Part shown: piece by piece, positions 7,814 to 16,015 of the stretch
How the letters are laid out: each line of letters starts with the position of its first letter
Position numbering within the stretch: the stretch's first letter is position 1
Source: Stenotrophomonas pavanii
Lineage (GTDB): Bacteria > Pseudomonadota > Gammaproteobacteria > Xanthomonadales > Xanthomonadaceae
Direction: 5' to 3'
DNA length: 64,000 nucleotides
NCBI RefSeq assembly: GCF_900101175.1
Contig: NZ_FNFQ01000007.1
Location: 186,001-250,000, forward strand
Made by a program: the position numbers and the translations under genes
The notes under the pieces: generated by a model
What the model was told of the DNA's origin: nothing
The model's database searches: none
Seen by the model: the letters and a program-made list of their open reading frames with translations, nothing else

Positions 7814-8260
7814 ATGAAGAAGCTGCTCATCCCTGCCCTGCTGATTGCCGGATTGTCCGGCTGCATGCCGACCAAGCAGGCGTCGCCCGAGCAGATCAAG
7901 GACGCTCCGGCCGCGCGCATTTTCCCGATCGATGCCCAGGGTGAACCCACGGGCACCATCACGGTCACCCGCGATGTCGGATTCGTAGGCAGCGGCTGCT
8001 ACATGGGCGTCATGGTCGACGGCAAGATGGCCGCACATCTCGACCCCGCCGAGCGCCTGTCCCTTGTCCTGGCCGAGGGGCGCCACGTACTGACCGCCAC
8101 GCCTGTCCAGGGGCGGGGCCTGTGCGGCGTGCTGCAATCGGAGAAGACCAACAACTCCCGCCGGCGCTCGACCGAAATCAACGTCCGCGCCGGTGCCACG
8201 CAGGCGTATCGCCTCTACTCCTCCGCTGAAGAGTTCCCGGTAATCGAACCGGCGTTCTGA
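7814..8260 (+). CDS. Small lipoprotein, paralogue of the gene at 7194
   Basis: ATG 7814 is chosen because AAGGAAG precedes it by ~8 nt; the longer TTG frame from 7763 would bury the signal sequence. The 148-aa product starts MKKLLIPALLIAGLSGC, a typical lipobox. It shares the TRDxGFxGxGC motif and the second GLC motif with the divergent neighbour. It has a longer C-terminal tail (NSRRRSTEINVRAGATQAYR) resembling a strand repeated at the end of the paralogue. Function unknown. It is probably exported to the periplasmic face of an envelope membrane. Confidence 0.75.
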   Translation: MKKLLIPALLIAGLSGCMPTKQASPEQIKDAPAARIFPIDAQGEPTGTITVTRDVGFVGSGCYMGVMVDGKMAAHLDPAERLSLVLAEGRHVLTATPVQGRGLCGVLQSEKTNNSRRRSTEINVRAGATQAYRLYSSAEEFPVIEPAF

Positions 8261-8287
8261 TTCCTGCTCCCATCAGAATGATCTGCC

Positions 8288-8734
8288 ATGAAAGCTGCCC
8301 TCACGGTTTCCCTGCTCCTCACCACCCTCGCCGCAGCCTCAGCCACGCATGCCGCGGCACCGGCCATCGCGCCGCCCGGCACCGCCACGCTGGAAGCCCT
8401 CCTGGCCTGCAAGCCCGGCTCGAATTTCAGTGCGGCCGACGCCATCGATGCGCTGCAGGCGGCCGGCCTGGCCAAGAAGCCAGCTGGCACGTTCGAGCCG
8501 GAGGACAAGCCGGTCGCGCTGTCTGGCGGCACGGTCACCGGTGCCGATGTAAACGTGGCCGAGGTCAACGAGCATGCCAACACCGAAGAGCCGTCGTACG
8601 TGAAGCGCATCGACAAGCGCCACACCCCGCATGTGATCGCAGGCGACGACTACGAGGGCTATTGGGCAGCGGTGAAGTGCCAGAACAGGCAGCAATGGGG
8701 TGACCTGCACTGCAGCCAACGACGCTGGCTCTAG
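8288..8734 (+). CDS. Secreted hypothetical protein
   Basis: 148 aa with a Sec signal (MKAALTVSLLLTTLAAASATHAAA). The mature protein has two cysteines near the ends of its domain (LLACKPG and VKCQN) plus HCSQRRWL at the tail, so disulfides are likely. I recognise no domain. It follows the lipoprotein gene by 27 bp on the same strand, so the two may be co-transcribed. Its last codons share 4 bp with the convergent gene at 8731. Confidence 0.65.
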   Translation: MKAALTVSLLLTTLAAASATHAAAPAIAPPGTATLEALLACKPGSNFSAADAIDALQAAGLAKKPAGTFEPEDKPVALSGGTVTGADVNVAEVNEHANTEEPSYVKRIDKRHTPHVIAGDDYEGYWAAVKCQNRQQWGDLHCSQRRWL

Positions 8735-9525
8735 TGTGCCAGCGGCACGGTGGCTACGATGGCACCAGTCTTCTTGTTCTGCACCGAAACAGCAATCAAC
8801 CGCGCAGGGAACAACGTCTGTTGATCTACACTTTCGAACGGGCTGCTGAGCAAGGGCGGTATTCGGCGGCGAGCGGCAAGCACGTAAGGCTCCATCAGCT
8901 CGATCTGGTAGACCAACGAGGTGTTGAAATTCAGCGATCGCGCCAGCTCCGGGCTGGCATCGAGCACCAACCGCAACGCGTCTCCGGTATTTATGACCTC
9001 TCCGCTGGAGGCTAATGCGTCTATATCCTTTTGGGAGAACGCGATGTTGACCGTCTGGAGTACCGTTTTCTCCACCATGGCCCCGGCCCCGAATGCGTTT
9101 TCGGCCCGATATTTCTCGCGCTTCAGAATTTTCCGAGTAAGCGGCAATGCATAGAAGATCCTGCTGTCGCTTTGGGCAGCTGTGACGTTCAGCGGCTTGT
9201 TGATGAGATACACGGTCAGGCGCTGCTGGTCTGCATCGTATAACGTGGTGACCGCCGAATCCTCCCTGAAACAGGTCATGCCGTTGGCAATCGGACTCGT
9301 CTGCAGCACCTTGTCCGCGCGCTGCTGGTAGGCGGCATTGCTCTCGAACTCATCCTTGGGACCCAGTGACGCTGCAAGCATATCGGTGACAGACAGGACA
9401 TTTCCCTGTAACCGTATCGAACCAACACCCTCGAGCTGCAGGTCACATATTTCCCGCGATCTGTTGTCGGCCGCAGAACACGTGAACGCAGCGGTGATGG
9501 CGATGGTGAGCAGAATGCAGCGCAT
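8731..9525 (-). CDS. Secreted hypothetical protein, 264 aa
   Basis: A signal peptide (MRCILLTIAITAAFTCSAA) precedes a mature domain rich in beta-type segments. DEFESNAAYQQRADK (~58-72) resembles the short stretch found in many periplasmic proteins where partner chains are recognised. Two cysteines, in ICDLQL and MTCFRED, may pair. I cannot assign a family. It is convergent with the preceding gene. The 274 bp between its start and the esterase at 9800 contain no gene and no repeat that I can place. Confidence 0.6.
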   Translation of the reverse strand: MRCILLTIAITAAFTCSAADNRSREICDLQLEGVGSIRLQGNVLSVTDMLAASLGPKDEFESNAAYQQRADKVLQTSPIANGMTCFREDSAVTTLYDADQQRLTVYLINKPLNVTAAQSDSRIFYALPLTRKILKREKYRAENAFGAGAMVEKTVLQTVNIAFSQKDIDALASSGEVINTGDALRLVLDASPELARSLNFNTSLVYQIELMEPYVLAARRRIPPLLSSPFESVDQQTLFPARLIAVSVQNKKTGAIVATVPLAH

Positions 9526-9799
9526 GGATATCCCCCTGAATGGTGGAGCACATTATCAGGGCAAACGGCTCCGCGGCATCGTAGCGTCTGTGTGCGCAGA
9601 CTGCTCGACCCGGCCAGCGCTAGCCCGTCGCGCGGCCCTGGTGTAACAACCACGGTAGCGCCCCCCATTCACCCCAGTGTTACACGGAAGTGCCTGAATC
9701 GACGTCCTGGCGGCAGTCTCATGCCCCAAACCGACCGTCCGGGATATTCCGCTTTGACAGACCGCCCGCTAGAGTGGCGCCACCGCGCAGGAGGATCGC

Positions 9800-11821
9800 A
9801 TGGCTACCACGGGCTTGGGCTTGATCGGCCGCACGACCCTCATCATCACCGTGCTGCTCACCCTGGGCGGCTGCGCGACGCTGCGCCAGTTCGGGCCGTC
9901 GGTGCAGGTCGCTTCGGTCACGCCCGGCCAGTACATCGCGCTCAAGCGCGGTGACATCCTCACCTCCGGCAAGCTCAGCGCGGCGACCACCGAGACCCTG
10001 CGCGTGGCCGGGCTCGATGAGGGGGCCTGTGCCAAGCCCGGCCTTCCCTGCATCGAGGCGATGGAAGGCAGCATCGTGGTGCGCGAGGAAGACAAGCGCT
10101 CCAGTCTGGCCGAGCTGTGGCTGCAGTATGCGATGACCCTGCCGGCGCCGAAGCGCGAATACTCCGCGTCAGGCCGGGCCAAGACTGCAATCACCGAGCT
10201 GGATGCCGACTTCCAGCCGCGCCTGGACGCGTGGATGCAGGTCGCGCGCCAGGCCTATGCCTATCTGTTCTTCACCGAGCGCACCGCCAACCAGCGGGGG
10301 TTCGAGGACCGCCAGACCCAGGTGCGCGACTACTACAACCTGGCGGTGCAGGAGGCTTCGGTGCAGCTGTACGATGCCTATGCCACCGGGCGCGTGCACA
10401 ACACGGCCAACCACCTCCGGCTGGGCCGCTGGACCTTCGTGCTGGCCCCTTCAGACGAAGCATCGGCGCTGGACCAGCGCACCCCCAGCGAGCTGGTACC
10501 TGCCGCCTCGCTGTCGTTCACCGGCACGCTGCGCAGCGTGCATCGCCGCGATGGCTTCGGTGCCGAGCTGGTGGCGGTGATGGACGACCCGGCCGGCAGC
10601 ACGACTACTCCGCCTCCGGCGGCGGCGCAGGCGGCGCAGGCAGGACGTTCTGCCACGCAGAGCTGGAGCGAGATGCCTTCGCCATCGATGACGGTGCTGC
10701 TGCGCTTCTCGGGAAAGAACCTGTGGGAAGTGCTGCATGACGACGAGCCGGAACTGGAGATCCACGATCCCTACCAGGTCTCGGAAGTGACCCTGCACGG
10801 CCAGCAGGTGCCGCTGGCAGCCAATTTCACCGCCGGCTACGCGCTGTGGCTGGCCCGCTCCAACTTCAGCCGCCAGTCGTTGCGCACGCTGTTCGGTGGC
10901 AAGGGCGGCATCGACACGCCGCATCTGTACATGATGCAGCCCTACGACCCGAACCGTCGCGTGCTGCTGATGATCCATGGCCTGGCCAGCAGTCCGGAAG
11001 CGTGGGTCAACGTGGCCAACGAACTGCTGCGCGACGACGAGATCCGCCAGGCGTTCCAGGTCTGGCAGTTCTATTACCCCACCAACATGCCCATCGCGAT
11101 GAGCCACGATGCGATGCGCCACACGCTGGCCGAGGTGTTCAGGCACTTCGACCCCAGCGGCAAGGCGCAGGCCTCGCATGACATGGTCCTGGTCGGGCAC
11201 AGCATGGGGGGAGTGATCGCACGGTTGATGGTCTCCTCCTCGGGTGACCACCTGGTCGATACCCTGCTGGCCACCGCGCAGATGACGCCTGCCCAGCGCG
11301 AGCTGCTGCGCACCAAGGGCGCACCGGTGCTGACCTTCCTGCCGGAGCCGGAAGTATCGCGGGTGGTGTTCATCGCCACCCCGCATCGCGGCACCGACGT
11401 GGCCGGCACCCGCCTCGGCCGCTGGATCGGCCGCCTGGTCCGGCTGCCGCTGACCGTGCTGGAAGACGTGGCGACGCTGGCCAACGACGGCCAGATCGAC
11501 CGCACCGATGGCAAGCACGGCTACCAGATGAACAGCATCCAGAATCTGGACAAGGATGACCCGTTCGTCCGGGCCGTAACCGACCTGCCGATGTCTCCCA
11601 GGGTGCACTACCACTCCATCATCGCCCGCGCCAAGGCCGACGGCCCGCTGGAAAAGACCGATGACGGGCTGGTGCCCTACTGGAGCTCGCACCTGCCGCA
11701 TGCGGATTCGGAGAAGGTGATCGTGTCCGGGCACAGCGTGCAGGAAGCCACGCCGGCCATCGTTGAACTGCGCAGGATCCTGCATGAGGACATGCAGCAG
11801 CACCGGACGCCGCTGAAGTAG
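9800..11821 (+). CDS. Alpha/beta-hydrolase lipoprotein (esterase/lipase-like), 673 aa
   Basis: A lipoprotein signal ends LLTLGGC (Cys ~25). The last ~300 residues form an alpha/beta hydrolase. LLMIHGLASSPEAW gives the oxyanion segment and VLVGHSMGGVIAR (~464-476) the nucleophile elbow with its serine. SGHSVQ near the C-terminus probably gives the catalytic histidine, and an acidic residue in the DDGLVPYWSS region may complete the triad. The ~370-residue N-terminal part is unassigned. The family hydrolyses esters, and the lipid anchor places the enzyme on an envelope membrane. A GGAGG lies upstream of ATG 9800. It is transcribed alone. Confidence 0.8.
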   Translation: MATTGLGLIGRTTLIITVLLTLGGCATLRQFGPSVQVASVTPGQYIALKRGDILTSGKLSAATTETLRVAGLDEGACAKPGLPCIEAMEGSIVVREEDKRSSLAELWLQYAMTLPAPKREYSASGRAKTAITELDADFQPRLDAWMQVARQAYAYLFFTERTANQRGFEDRQTQVRDYYNLAVQEASVQLYDAYATGRVHNTANHLRLGRWTFVLAPSDEASALDQRTPSELVPAASLSFTGTLRSVHRRDGFGAELVAVMDDPAGSTTTPPPAAAQAAQAGRSATQSWSEMPSPSMTVLLRFSGKNLWEVLHDDEPELEIHDPYQVSEVTLHGQQVPLAANFTAGYALWLARSNFSRQSLRTLFGGKGGIDTPHLYMMQPYDPNRRVLLMIHGLASSPEAWVNVANELLRDDEIRQAFQVWQFYYPTNMPIAMSHDAMRHTLAEVFRHFDPSGKAQASHDMVLVGHSMGGVIARLMVSSSGDHLVDTLLATAQMTPAQRELLRTKGAPVLTFLPEPEVSRVVFIATPHRGTDVAGTRLGRWIGRLVRLPLTVLEDVATLANDGQIDRTDGKHGYQMNSIQNLDKDDPFVRAVTDLPMSPRVHYHSIIARAKADGPLEKTDDGLVPYWSSHLPHADSEKVIVSGHSVQEATPAIVELRRILHEDMQQHRTPLK

Positions 11822-11905
11822 CAGGGCCCGATTGAGGGGAATCCCTCATCGTGGCTGCGCGCGCGGCCTTTTATGCTGGGTCCACTTTCCCCCACGGAGG
11901 TCCGC

Positions 11906-12778
11906 ATGCACACGCAAGAGCCCAGCCGCCAGCCCAGCCCCGATCCGGCCGAGCGCGATGCCTTCTTCCCGTCGCCGTACTCGCTGTCGCAGTTCACATC
12001 GCCCCAGAGCAACCTGTCCGGGGCCGAGTACCCGGATGCACGCCGCGACGGCCGCTGGAAGGTGCTGATGATCGCTGCCGATGAGCGTTACCTGCCGACC
12101 GCCAATGGCCACCTGTTCTCCACCGGCAACCACCCCGTGGAAACCTTGCTGCCGATGTACCACCTGGACAAGGCCGGCTTCGGGATCGACGTGGCAACGC
12201 TGTCCGGCAACCCCGTCAAGTTCGAATGGTGGGCCTTCCCGCGCGAGGACCGCGAGATCGGCGCACTGTACGAACGCTACGAGGCGCGCTTCCGCCAGCC
12301 GTTGCAGCTGGACGCGGTGGTGGCCGGCCTGGGAGCCGATTCGGACTATGCCGCCGTGTTCATTCCCGGTGGCCATGGCGCACTGATCGGCCTTCCGGAG
12401 AGCGCAGCAGTGAAGGCCGCGCTGCACTGGGCCATGGCCGCGCAGCGCCACATCATCACCCTTTGCCATGGACCGGCGGCGCTGCTGGCGGCGGGCGTCA
12501 ACGAAGCTGAAGGCAGCTCGCTGTTCCGTGGCTACCGCATCTGCGCGTTCCCCGACGCGATGGACCGGCAGACGCCGGAGATCGGCTACATGCCGGGGCA
12601 GCTGCGTTGGTTCTTCGGTGAGCGGCTGGCGCAGCAGGGCGTGCAGATCGTCAATGAGGGCATCGATGGCAGCGTGCTGCAGGATCGGCTGCTGCTGACC
12701 GGCGACAGTCCGCTGGCGGGCAACGCGCTGGGCAAGCTGGCCGCGCGTACGCTGCTGGACGCGTTGGTCGGGCGCTGA
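11906..12778 (+). CDS. hchA: Protein/nucleotide deglycase-glyoxalase III HchA (Hsp31)
   Basis: ATG 11906 follows GGAGG at normal spacing; a longer frame from 11873 lacks one. The 290-aa product is a DJ-1/PfpI-superfamily protein of the Hsp31 branch. It shows E79 (NHPVE), C187 and H188 (ITLCHGP), which match the Glu-Cys-His set of E. coli Hsp31, and a GGHGA turn (~155-159). Hsp31 converts methylglyoxal to lactate, repairs glycated molecules and acts as a holding chaperone. The length is close to the E. coli protein (283 aa). A LuxR-type regulator starts 4 bp after its stop, so the two are probably one operon. Confidence 0.9.
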   Translation: MHTQEPSRQPSPDPAERDAFFPSPYSLSQFTSPQSNLSGAEYPDARRDGRWKVLMIAADERYLPTANGHLFSTGNHPVETLLPMYHLDKAGFGIDVATLSGNPVKFEWWAFPREDREIGALYERYEARFRQPLQLDAVVAGLGADSDYAAVFIPGGHGALIGLPESAAVKAALHWAMAAQRHIITLCHGPAALLAAGVNEAEGSSLFRGYRICAFPDAMDRQTPEIGYMPGQLRWFFGERLAQQGVQIVNEGIDGSVLQDRLLLTGDSPLAGNALGKLAARTLLDALVGR

Positions 12779-12782
12779 GCCA

Positions 12783-13487
12783 GTGCCCGCGCTGGTGTCC
12801 GCGTTGCTGGAACTGGAACAGGCGCGCTCACTGGCCGCGGTGGGCGGCGTGCTGCGCCGCGCCGCCTCACCCTTGGGCTACGACCGCCTGCTGGTGTTCG
12901 CCACCGGCACCGGCCTGGAACGCGGCGCACAGCGCGTGTACTGGATCGAAGGGGACTGGTTCGACGACGGCAGCGCTACCGGGCTCGCCCGCTACCTCCA
13001 CGCCTGCCCGGTCAACCGCCATGTACTGGACAGCACGGCGCCGTTCTTCTGGAGCAAGCGCCAGGGCGTGCGCGGCGAACGCTATCTGGTGGTGAAGCAG
13101 CCGCGCGGCGATGGCCTGCATGGGCTGCAGGTTCCGGTGTTCGGCCCGACCGGTCTGGAAGGCGCGGTCAGCTTCGCCGGCACCTCGATTGATGCGTCCG
13201 CCAGCGCGCGCGTGCTGCTGGACATGGTCGGCACGTCCGCCTTCCGTGCGGCGCGGCGTCTGGCCGAAGCGCCTGCGCAGGTTCCCGCGGGCACCTTGAG
13301 CGCGCGCGAACGTGAAGTGCTGCGCTGGGTCGCGGCCGGGCGGCGCCAGGCGGACATCGCGGCCACACTGGGGCTGTCTGCGCGCACGGTGGAGAACCAC
13401 CTGCGTCGAGCGCGGCAACGGCTGGGTGTGGCCACCACCGCGCAGGCGGTGCGCGCGGCCGCCCGCCGAGGCGAGATCGACGACTGA
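12783..13487 (+). CDS. LuxR-family regulator with autoinducer-binding-like domain (LuxR solo)
   Basis: 234 aa from GTG 12783. Residues 1-160 resemble the autoinducer-binding fold, with YDRLLVFATG, VYWIEGDWFDDG and LQVPVFGPTGLEGAVSFAG. Residues ~168-232 are a GerE helix-turn-helix: LSAREREVLRWVAAGRRQADIAA, then SARTVENHLRRA. No luxI-type synthase is in view, so this is a LuxR solo. It may sense an external or non-acyl-homoserine-lactone ligand. It is coupled to hchA and convergent with the P450 gene 21 bp away. Targets are not visible. Confidence 0.8.
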   Translation: MPALVSALLELEQARSLAAVGGVLRRAASPLGYDRLLVFATGTGLERGAQRVYWIEGDWFDDGSATGLARYLHACPVNRHVLDSTAPFFWSKRQGVRGERYLVVKQPRGDGLHGLQVPVFGPTGLEGAVSFAGTSIDASASARVLLDMVGTSAFRAARRLAEAPAQVPAGTLSAREREVLRWVAAGRRQADIAATLGLSARTVENHLRRARQRLGVATTAQAVRAAARRGEIDD

Positions 13488-13507
13488 GCCCCGCGCGGTG
13501 GCCACCG

Positions 13508-14734
13508 TCATGCGCGCCGCGGCGTCAACGTACCGATGAAGTCGACCGGGATGGCAAAGCCCTCCAGCTGCATCCAGGGTGCTGGCACCTCCTGCACCGA
13601 CAACTCGAAATCGCGGGTCACCAGCGCGCAGAACAGCAGCAGCTGGGCATGGCCGACCGCGCTGCCGATGCAGGCACGCGATGAGAATCCGAACGGGACA
13701 TAGGCGCCCTTGTTGGCCTGGCGGCGCTCGGGCAACCAGCGATCCGGATCGAAGCTGTCCGGGTTCTGCCAGTACTCCGGCGAATGATGCTGGAAGTAGG
13801 ACGACAGCTCGTATGCCCCACCCTTGCGGATGCAGACACCCTCGATGTCGATATCGTGCGAGGCGGGACGATGCAGGGCGAACAGTCCCGGCCACAGCCG
13901 CAGAGTTTCCTTGACGAAACGCGACGTGCACGGCAGGGACTTGATCGGCAGTGCATACAGCTGCTCCAGGCTCAGCGCCGAGGTTTCCTCGCGAATGCGC
14001 GCATGCCAGTGCGGAAAACGGTGCATCGCGTAGAGCAGGCTGGCGGCAGTGATACCGGGCAGGCCCGACATGCCGGCCAGCACCATCGACACCAGATAGG
14101 CCACCCGGTCCACCCCGACCCGTTCTACCAGCGGCAGCAGCGATTGCAGGAAGTCCTCGCGCGGCGCACTCTCCCGCGCACGGCGCCGGATGTGCCGTGA
14201 CACGGTGCGCGCCGCGCGGCGGGAAAGGTGGAAGTCGATGATCCGCCGCCAGAATGAGAAGTTCTGCAGCACGATGGCGTTGTAGCGGGTCTTCTGTTCG
14301 CCGATGAGTGCTTCGACGTCGGCGCGGCTGAGGCCATCGATCAGCAGCGGCAACAGCGACTGCGAGATCGTCCACCAGCTCAGTTCGCTGAGGTCATGCG
14401 CACGATCAGCACGCTGGGCGAGAAAGCCGTGCATGCGCGCGTAGAGATCGCGCATGTGCCCGGCACTGGCGAGGCGTCCGGCCTGTTCGCTCAGCAGTCC
14501 ACGCACCTCACGCCATGCGACCGGGTCGCGGGCACGGCGCAGGCCAAGATAGTCAATCAGCGAATCCGGTACCGTGTGCCGGTCGGTGTTGGCCTTGTCG
14601 ACCCTGACCGCCAGGGCCGGATCAAAGATGCCGACAACATCATTGTTGAAGCGCAGGACCGGCCCTTCGCGGCGCACGCGATCGAGCAGATCGTCGATGG
14701 AAACCACTTCCGCATCCGCTGCACGCTCATCCAT
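13508..14734 (-). CDS. Cytochrome P450 next to a 33-codon peptide gene
   Basis: 408 aa from ATG 14734, which has GGGGGG 6 nt upstream. A start at 14764 is rejected because it lies in a hairpin loop. K-helix E276-T-L-R279 and heme loop F348-G-F-S-S-R-A-C355-I-G are clear, with Cys355 as iron ligand. The heme loop has Ser where Gly is usual. The I helix reads AGMSGLPGITAA (~220-231) and lacks the usual acid-threonine pair that handles oxygen. P450s lacking it often do unusual chemistry such as aromatic coupling. Only 74 nt separate it from the upstream peptide ORF ending in SKYRYWNIF, its possible substrate. No ferredoxin or reductase gene is adjacent. Confidence 0.9.
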   Translation of the reverse strand: MDERAADAEVVSIDDLLDRVRREGPVLRFNNDVVGIFDPALAVRVDKANTDRHTVPDSLIDYLGLRRARDPVAWREVRGLLSEQAGRLASAGHMRDLYARMHGFLAQRADRAHDLSELSWWTISQSLLPLLIDGLSRADVEALIGEQKTRYNAIVLQNFSFWRRIIDFHLSRRAARTVSRHIRRRARESAPREDFLQSLLPLVERVGVDRVAYLVSMVLAGMSGLPGITAASLLYAMHRFPHWHARIREETSALSLEQLYALPIKSLPCTSRFVKETLRLWPGLFALHRPASHDIDIEGVCIRKGGAYELSSYFQHHSPEYWQNPDSFDPDRWLPERRQANKGAYVPFGFSSRACIGSAVGHAQLLLFCALVTRDFELSVQEVPAPWMQLEGFAIPVDFIGTLTPRRA

Positions 14735-14749
14735 GCCCTGCCCCCCGAT

Positions 14750-14778
14750 GCCAGGGAAGATCATCGACCTTCCCTGGC
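14750..14778 (-). promoter_or_regulatory. Perfect 10-bp hairpin between peptide gene and P450
   Basis: gccagggaag (14750-14759) and cttccctggc (14769-14778) are perfect inverted copies around a 9-nt loop. No T-run follows on the minus strand, so it is not a full terminator. It sits between the peptide stop (14809) and the P450 start (14734). Such a hairpin can lower enzyme expression relative to the peptide or stabilise the upstream mRNA, as is common in peptide-modification operons. Confidence 0.6.
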
Positions 14779-14808
14779 GATGTCATCGAATATGTGGCGT
14801 CCTTCCGG

Positions 14809-14910
14809 TCAGAAGATGTTCCAGTAGCGATACTTGGAACGGATGCACTGGGTGGAATTGTCCGAACGCAGGTTCAGCGACACCTGCAGGGCGCGAATCA
14901 ATCGTGTCAT
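14809..14910 (-). CDS. Putative 33-aa precursor peptide of a P450-modified RiPP
   Basis: ATG 14910 has a textbook AAGGAG (14918-14923) 7 nt upstream and opens 33 codons to TGA at 14809. The N-terminal part (MTRLIRALQVSLNLRSDN) looks like an amphipathic leader. The C-terminus is aromatic: QCIRSKYRYWNIF. The Y-x-Y-W spacing resembles cores of known P450-crosslinked peptides such as cittilin (Tyr-Ile-Tyr-Tyr), biarylitides and atropopeptides, where the enzyme joins aromatic side chains. The P450 gene follows on the same strand. No protease or exporter is nearby, so maturation would rely on host functions. Existence is supported by the ribosome site; the product type is inference. Confidence 0.65.
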   Translation of the reverse strand: MTRLIRALQVSLNLRSDNSTQCIRSKYRYWNIF

Positions 14911-14917
14911 GGCACAG

Positions 14918-14923
14918 CTCCTT
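14918..14923 (-). promoter_or_regulatory. Strong ribosome binding site of the peptide gene
   Basis: AAGGAG on the minus strand with a 7-nt spacer to ATG 14910. It is among the best Shine-Dalgarno matches in the window and the main reason for calling the 33-codon frame. I see no convincing -10/-35 pair in the 230 bp to the divergent gene at 15139. Confidence 0.75.
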
Positions 14924-15138
14924 GTGGTTCCGTTGTGGGTTTGCTGCTGCGATGCCGGGTTCAATGGCCGGCACGGCCGTTCTAGCACGCAGGCCCGGTC
15001 TGACGGGTCAATGCGCCGTCAAGGCCAGGCTGAATACGCCCCATTCCCGACAGATGCCGCCAGCGCGTGCACAGCCATCCACTGGCGATCCGTGCGATGC
15101 TCCGTGAAACCGTTTTCATGGAATGGAGGGATTCCACG

Positions 15139-15996
15139 ATGTTGTCGCGTTTCCGTCGCCCCGCGCTCTCTGCGCTGCTGGCGCTTGCCCTGCCTCTCAC
15201 CAGCGCCTGGGCGGCTGCCCCCGCGCCGTTGAAGGTGATGTCGTTCAATGTGCGCACCCCGGCCGATACCGAACCCGGCAAGCGCTGGCCTGACCGCCGC
15301 GACGCGATGGTGAAGGTCATCCTCGATGCACACCCCGCAGTGATCGGCACGCAGGAACTGGTGCAGGAGCAGGCCGACTACCTGGCCGGGCACCTGCCCG
15401 GCTATCGCTGGTTCGGCGAGGGCCGCCGCGGGGGCAGCGGTGACGAGCACATGGGTGTGTTCTACGACAGCAATGTGCTGGCAATCGAGCAATCAGGCAA
15501 CTTCTGGCTGTCCGACACACCGGACGTGCCGGGCAGCATCACCTGGGGCAACCTGTATCCGCGCATGGTGACCTGGGCGCTGTTCCGCCGCATCGACGAC
15601 GGCCGCCGCTTCTACTTCATGAACACCCACCTGCCCTACCGCGACGAAGACGAACCGCGGCGGGTCAAGGGTGCCGAACTGATCGGCACGCGCGTGGCCA
15701 AGCTGCCGGCCGATCTGCCCGTCGTGCTGACCGGTGACTTCAACAGCGAACCCGGCGGCGACACCTACAAGGCGTTCACCCGCGTGCTGCAGGACACCCG
15801 AACCCAGGTGAAGGCCCCGCAGGGCCCGCGGCTGACCTTCCACGATTTCACCGGCAAGGCCACCGTGCAGCTGGACTGGGTGCTGGTGCGCGGCTTCCAT
15901 GCGCGCAGCTTCCTGACCGACGACCGACGCGTCGATGGCGTGCTGCCGTCGGACCACTTCCCGCTGGTGGTCGAGCTGGACTGGCCCAAGCACTGA
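15139..15996 (+). CDS. Secreted endonuclease/exonuclease/phosphatase-family protein
   Basis: ATG 15139 follows GGAGGG by 8 nt and opens onto a signal peptide (MLSRFRRPALSALLALALPLT). The 285-aa product has the EEP fold: VMSFNVRTP, IGTQEL (metal-binding Glu), MNTHLPYRDE, LTGDFNSEPGG and LPSDHFPLVVEL (terminal Asp-His). Members cut phosphodiester or phosphoester bonds in DNA, sphingomyelin or inositol phosphates. The exported form suggests an extracellular or periplasmic substrate. It is divergent from the peptide/P450 unit, with the starts 228 bp apart, and has no obvious link to it. Confidence 0.85.
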   Translation: MLSRFRRPALSALLALALPLTSAWAAAPAPLKVMSFNVRTPADTEPGKRWPDRRDAMVKVILDAHPAVIGTQELVQEQADYLAGHLPGYRWFGEGRRGGSGDEHMGVFYDSNVLAIEQSGNFWLSDTPDVPGSITWGNLYPRMVTWALFRRIDDGRRFYFMNTHLPYRDEDEPRRVKGAELIGTRVAKLPADLPVVLTGDFNSEPGGDTYKAFTRVLQDTRTQVKAPQGPRLTFHDFTGKATVQLDWVLVRGFHARSFLTDDRRVDGVLPSDHFPLVVELDWPKH

Positions 15997-16015
15997 GCAG
16001 CCACGGCAGCCGCCG

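Noticed and set aside
14735..14764. P450 start at ATG 14764
   Set aside because: The codon lies in the loop of a perfect hairpin, and ATG 14734 has a G-rich ribosome site and still gives a full-length P450.
14750..14778. Rho-independent terminator between peptide and P450
   Set aside because: The stem is perfect but no T-run follows on the minus strand, so I report it as a regulatory hairpin only.
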